Shown here piece by piece: positions 60,416 through 64,000 of a stretch of 64,000 nucleotides of DNA (position 1 is its first letter; each line of letters opens with the position of its first letter). Below the pieces are notes generated by a model. It saw nothing but the letters and a program-made list of their open reading frames with translations. It was not told the DNA's origin and searched no databases. Source of the stretch: Demequina litoralis (GTDB taxonomy: Bacteria > Actinomycetota > Actinomycetes > Actinomycetales > Demequinaceae); the NCBI RefSeq assembly GCF_030418455.1, contig NZ_JAUHPW010000002.1, positions 186,001 through 250,000 of the forward strand, given 5' to 3'. The position numbers and the translations under genes are program-made.

Positions 60416-61594
60416 TCAGAAGACCCCCAGCTGGCCGGTGAGGACCATGACCGCTGCCCCGAGCACGACGATGTCGCGTCCGAGGGTGGTCATCCGTACC
60501 GCAGGACCGCCGTGCGAGTCGGCCATCGTGCGGGAACGGATCGTCTCGGCGGCGGAGTCGAGCAGCGTGCCGTCGAGAAGATCGAGGGGGCCGGACAGGA
60601 CGACCTCCCCCAGGTTCAGGGCGCCCACGACGGGCGAGATCGAGATGCCGAGGCGCTCGCCCGCCGCGGCGAGCACCGCGTGGCGCTCGGCGGGGTCGGC
60701 GGCGCGCTCGAGGCGGGCCTGGAGGCGGGGGATCGCGAGCCACGTCTCGAGGCAGCCGGTCTTGCCGCACGCGCAGGTCTCGCCGCCGTCGGTGCCGACC
60801 ACGACGTGGCCGATCTCGCCGGAGGCCGAGTGCGCGCCGCGCACGAGCCGCCCGCCCACGACCAGGCCGGAGCCGACACCGCGGCCCACCCGGATGAGCA
60901 TCGTGTCGTCGTCCGCGCCGCCGAAGGTGCGCTCGGCGAGGGCGGCCGCGTTGGCATCGTTCGCGACGAGGACCGGGAGCTCGGTGCGGTCCGCGAGGGC
61001 CGCCTGGAGCGGGACGTCCGACCAGCCGAGGTTCGGCGCGGAGAGGACGACGCCCGCATCGTCCACGATGCCGGGGCTGCCGACGCCGATGCCGAGCACG
61101 GGGGCGTCGGCGCGGGCGACGAGCCGGGAGAGGAGCTCGCCGACCGCATCGACCGCCGCCGCGCCCGTGACGCCGGTGACGTCCATGTGCTCGCGGTGGA
61201 GGACGGTGCCGTCGAGGTCGGTGACCACGCCGCGGAACAGGTTGTCGTAGGAGAGGTCGAGCGCGACGATCGCGAAGCCCGCACGGTTGATGTCGAGCAG
61301 CGTGGCGGGCTTGCCGGGGCGGACGTCGGCGCGCAGGCCGAGCTCGATCACCAGGTCGTCCGCGATGAGGTCGGCGACCAGGTCCGAGATGGTGACGCGG
61401 GTGAGGCCGACGGCGCGGGCGAGGTCCGCGCGGGACAGGCCCTCGGAGCGGTACAGCTCCTGCAGGACGAGCGCGCGGTTGTGGCTCCGCGCCCGCTCGG
61501 GGGTGACGCGGGCGCCGGCGCGCACCACGGAGGCGAAGCGCTGCTGACGCGCCGCACCCCGCTGCGCTGCGGGAGTCGTGACCTCGGAAGCCAT
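60416..61594 (-). CDS. ROK-family transcriptional repressor (NagC/Mlc type)
   Basis: A 392-residue protein. The N-terminal winged helix is ALVLQELYRSEGLSRADLARAVGLTRVTISDLVADLI (about 41-77). The ROK domain has FAIVALDLSYDNLFRGVV, VANDANAAALAE and the intact zinc motif TCACGKTGCLETW, in contrast to nagK of the same operon. It should release DNA on binding GlcNAc or a derivative. ATG at 61594 lies two bases from a perfect operator, so the gene is autoregulated and the whole operon is likely controlled there. Confidence 0.9.
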   Translation of the reverse strand: MASEVTTPAAQRGAARQQRFASVVRAGARVTPERARSHNRALVLQELYRSEGLSRADLARAVGLTRVTISDLVADLIADDLVIELGLRADVRPGKPATLLDINRAGFAIVALDLSYDNLFRGVVTDLDGTVLHREHMDVTGVTGAAAVDAVGELLSRLVARADAPVLGIGVGSPGIVDDAGVVLSAPNLGWSDVPLQAALADRTELPVLVANDANAAALAERTFGGADDDTMLIRVGRGVGSGLVVGGRLVRGAHSASGEIGHVVVGTDGGETCACGKTGCLETWLAIPRLQARLERAADPAERHAVLAAAGERLGISISPVVGALNLGEVVLSGPLDLLDGTLLDSAAETIRSRTMADSHGGPAVRMTTLGRDIVVLGAAVMVLTGQLGVF

Positions 61595-61596
61595 GT

Positions 61597-61619
61597 TTGT
61601 TAGTAAAGAGTACTAACAA
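61597..61619 (-). promoter_or_regulatory. Operator of the GlcNAc operon
   Basis: A perfect inverted repeat with 9-bp arms TTGTTAGTA and TACTAACAA, 5 bp apart, lies immediately upstream of the ROK start codon. It is very A/T-rich against the background and of the TTAGTA-N-TACTAA kind bound by ROK repressors. It overlaps any possible -10, so binding would block initiation. Confidence 0.8.
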
Positions 61620-61723
61620 TCAATCCGCAACCCCCTGTTCACCGATCGTTACCGCTCCGTGATGTCAGCGTTCACACGGCTCGGGGCCGGGCCGGGCACG
61701 GGGCGGCGAGCGCCACCCCTCCA

Positions 61724-61808
61724 CCGCAACCGGCGTACGGATCCGCGCCCGCTCCCGCGCACCAGGCACGATGCGCGCCTCCCTCGAGCGCAAACGGCGG
61801 TTGCGGCG
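61724..61808 (-). repeat. Dispersed intergenic palindromic repeat, copy 3 (inverted)
   Basis: CCGCAACCGGCGTACGG (61724-61740) and CAAACGGCGGTTGCGGCG (61791-61808) are the arms. The core is ACCAGGCACGATGCGCG (61761-61777), the reverse complement of the copy 2 core. GGATCC next to the GTACGG arm is shared with copy 2. Confidence 0.78.
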
Positions 61809-61836
61809 CGGGGCGAGCGTGCTCCCGGAGACGCGC

Positions 61837-61868
61837 GGAGGCCCCGGGGATCAACCCCCGGGGCCTCC
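61837..61868 (-). terminator. Terminator of mdh
   Basis: GGAGGCCCCGGGG (61837-61849) pairs perfectly with 61856-61868 around ATCAAC, 39 bp downstream of the mdh stop. Confidence 0.88.
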
Positions 61869-61907
61869 GACGCACAGCAGAACTACAGGACAGCAGGACA
61901 GCAGGAC

Positions 61908-62942
<1,035 letters not shown>

Positions 62943-62972
62943 TCACCCGGGCCGGCCGCGCCGCCCGGGCCG

Positions 62973-63003
62973 GGACGATGCGCCGGTGACCGGCGCATCG
63001 TCC
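62973..63003. terminator. Terminator of icd built from an inverted pair of the 10-mer motif
   Basis: GGACGATGCGCCGG (62973-62986) is exactly mirrored at 62990-63003 with only TGA between: a 14-bp perfect stem. Both arms contain the full motif. It begins 6 bp after the icd stop on the minus strand. Confidence 0.85.
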
Positions 63004-63009
63004 ACCGGG

Positions 63010-64000
63010 CTACGCGAGGCGCGCGGCGAGGTTCGTGTCGAGGGTCGCGAGGAACTCCTCGGTGGTCTGCCACTCCTGGTCGGGACCGACCAGCAGCGCG
63101 AGGTCCTTGGTCATCGCGCCGGACTCGACGGTCTTGATGATGACGTCCTCGAGCGTCTCGGCGAAGCCGGTGACCTCGGGCGTCGAGTCGAGCTTGCCGC
63201 GGTGCTTGAGGCCGCCGGTCCACGCGAAGATCGACGCGATCGGGTTGGTCGAGGTCGGCTTGCCCTGCTGGTGCTGGCGGTAGTGGCGCGTCACGGTGCC
63301 GTGCGCGGCCTCCGCCTCGACGGTCGCGCCGTCCGGGGTCATGAGCACGGACTTCATGAGGCCGAGCGAGCCGAAGCCCTGCGCGACGGTGTCCGACTGG
63401 ACGTCGCCGTCGTAGTTCTTGCAGGCCCAGACGTAGCCGCCCTCCCACTTGAGGGCCGCGGCGACCATGTCGTCGATGAGGCGGTGCTCGTAGGTGATGC
63501 CGGCCGCGTCGAACTTGCCCTTGAACTCCGCCTCGAAGACGTCGGCGAAGATGTCCTTGAACGCGCCGTCGTACTGCTTGAGGATGGTGTTCTTGGTCGA
63601 CAGGTACACCGGGTAGCCGCGCTGCAGGCCGTAGTTGAACGAGGCGCGCGCGAAGTCCTTGATGGACTCGTTGAAGTTGTACATGCCCATGACGACGCCG
63701 CCCTCGTCGGGCATCTTCACGATCTCCATCTCGACCGGCTCAGAGCCGTCCTCGGGGGTGTACGTGAGGGTCACGGTGCCGCCGGCGGGGACCTTGTAGT
63801 CCGTGGCGCGGTACTGGTCGCCGTGCGCGTGACGGCCGATGACGATCGGCTGCGTCCAGCCCGGCACGAGGCGCGGGATGTTGTCGATGATGATCGGCTC
63901 GCGGAACACGACGCCGCCGAGGATGTTGCGGATGGTGCCGTTGGGCGAGCGCCACATCTTCTTGAGGCCGAACTCCTCGACGCGCGCCTCGTCCGGCGTG
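63010..64000 (-). CDS. icd: NADP-dependent isocitrate dehydrogenase, C-terminal part
   Basis: The gene runs off the right edge; 329 codons are visible. Motifs [21 protein letters not shown] (substrate site), [25 protein letters not shown], the metal ligands in [32 protein letters not shown] and [29 protein letters not shown] place it in the homodimeric, eukaryote-like ICDH subfamily of about 405 residues, so some 75 residues are missing. It makes 2-oxoglutarate. It lies upstream of mdh. Confidence 0.96.
   Translation of the reverse strand, partial: TPDEARVEEFGLKKMWRSPNGTIRNILGGVVFREPIIIDNIPRLVPGWTQPIVIGRHAHGDQYRATDYKVPAGGTVTLTYTPEDGSEPVEMEIVKMPDEGGVVMGMYNFNESIKDFARASFNYGLQRGYPVYLSTKNTILKQYDGAFKDIFADVFEAEFKGKFDAAGITYEHRLIDDMVAAALKWEGGYVWACKNYDGDVQSDTVAQGFGSLGLMKSVLMTPDGATVEAEAAHGTVTRHYRQHQQGKPTSTNPIASIFAWTGGLKHRGKLDSTPEVTGFAETLEDVIIKTVESGAMTKDLALLVGPDQEWQTTEEFLATLDTNLAARLA

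Larger units (their letters stand above)
61595..61907. other. 313-bp gene-free region between the ROK gene and mdh
   Basis: It contains the operator (61597-61619), a less GC-rich stretch to about 61680 likely to hold upstream promoter elements, dispersed repeat copy 3 (61724-61808) and the mdh terminator (61837-61868). I see no gene. Confidence 0.8.

Overview
The window is about 64 kb of very GC-rich DNA (roughly 72% by eye) from an actinobacterial chromosome. Markers of this are WhiB1, PdtaS, AdnAB, UvrD2, UPF0182, DUF2342, DUF3107 and DUF3152 proteins, and an initiator tRNA without an encoded CCA. Gene content and the shared-ATPase sugar transporter suggest a free-living Micrococcales-type saprophyte, but I cannot name the genus. 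There is no prophage, insertion sequence, CRISPR array or biosynthetic cluster. Most genes are core genes packed tightly on both strands.

Layout. 1-12.2 kb: two-component system (kinase partial), polytopic GT-C-like membrane protein, FHA-FtsK ATPase, WhiB1, PdtaS sensor kinase, a coupled DUF2505-CrcB-CrcB fluoride-exporter operon, an APC permease and a patatin. 12.4-15.2 kb: FGGY sugar kinase, initiator tRNA, DUF4328 protein. 15.3-36.7 kb: a block whose order resembles, from memory, the Mycobacterium tuberculosis Rv3193c-Rv3211 neighbourhood: UPF0182, Lon-like protease, DUF2342, DUF5679, ThiF-like protein, UvrD2, NudC, a kinase, AdnB/AdnA, DUF3152, DUF3107, DEAD-box helicase. 36.8-46 kb: PHP esterase, X-Pro aminopeptidase, flavin monooxygenase, MocR regulator, MgtE-N/CBS-DUF1003-Mrp. 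46-53 kb: galactokinase, exonuclease III, glyA-folD behind a ZTP riboswitch, PurU. 53-61.6 kb: an eight-gene GlcNAc/chitin-sugar operon (ROK repressor, binding protein, two permeases, GH3 hexosaminidase, NagK, NagB, NagA) with a perfect operator at its head and no ATPase gene. 61.9-64 kb: malate dehydrogenase and isocitrate dehydrogenase (partial).

The most unusual signal is not a gene. The non-palindromic 10-mer GGACGATGCG occurs at least 38 times by my count (about one per 1.7 kb), nearly equally on both strands (18/20). In genes it is read in three frames, usually bringing in an Asp GAT codon where neighbouring genes use GAC. Thirteen sites are intergenic. There it builds perfect terminator hairpins as inverted pairs (47323-47357, 62973-63003), forms one arm of another terminator (39632-39669) and is the core of a three-copy intergenic palindromic repeat of about 81-85 bp. 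This behaviour resembles the DNA uptake sequences of Neisseriaceae and Pasteurellaceae, which to my knowledge are not described in Actinobacteria.

A second theme is leaderless expression: at least 20 start codons lie 6-8 nt downstream of a -10-like hexamer, usually without a Shine-Dalgarno sequence.
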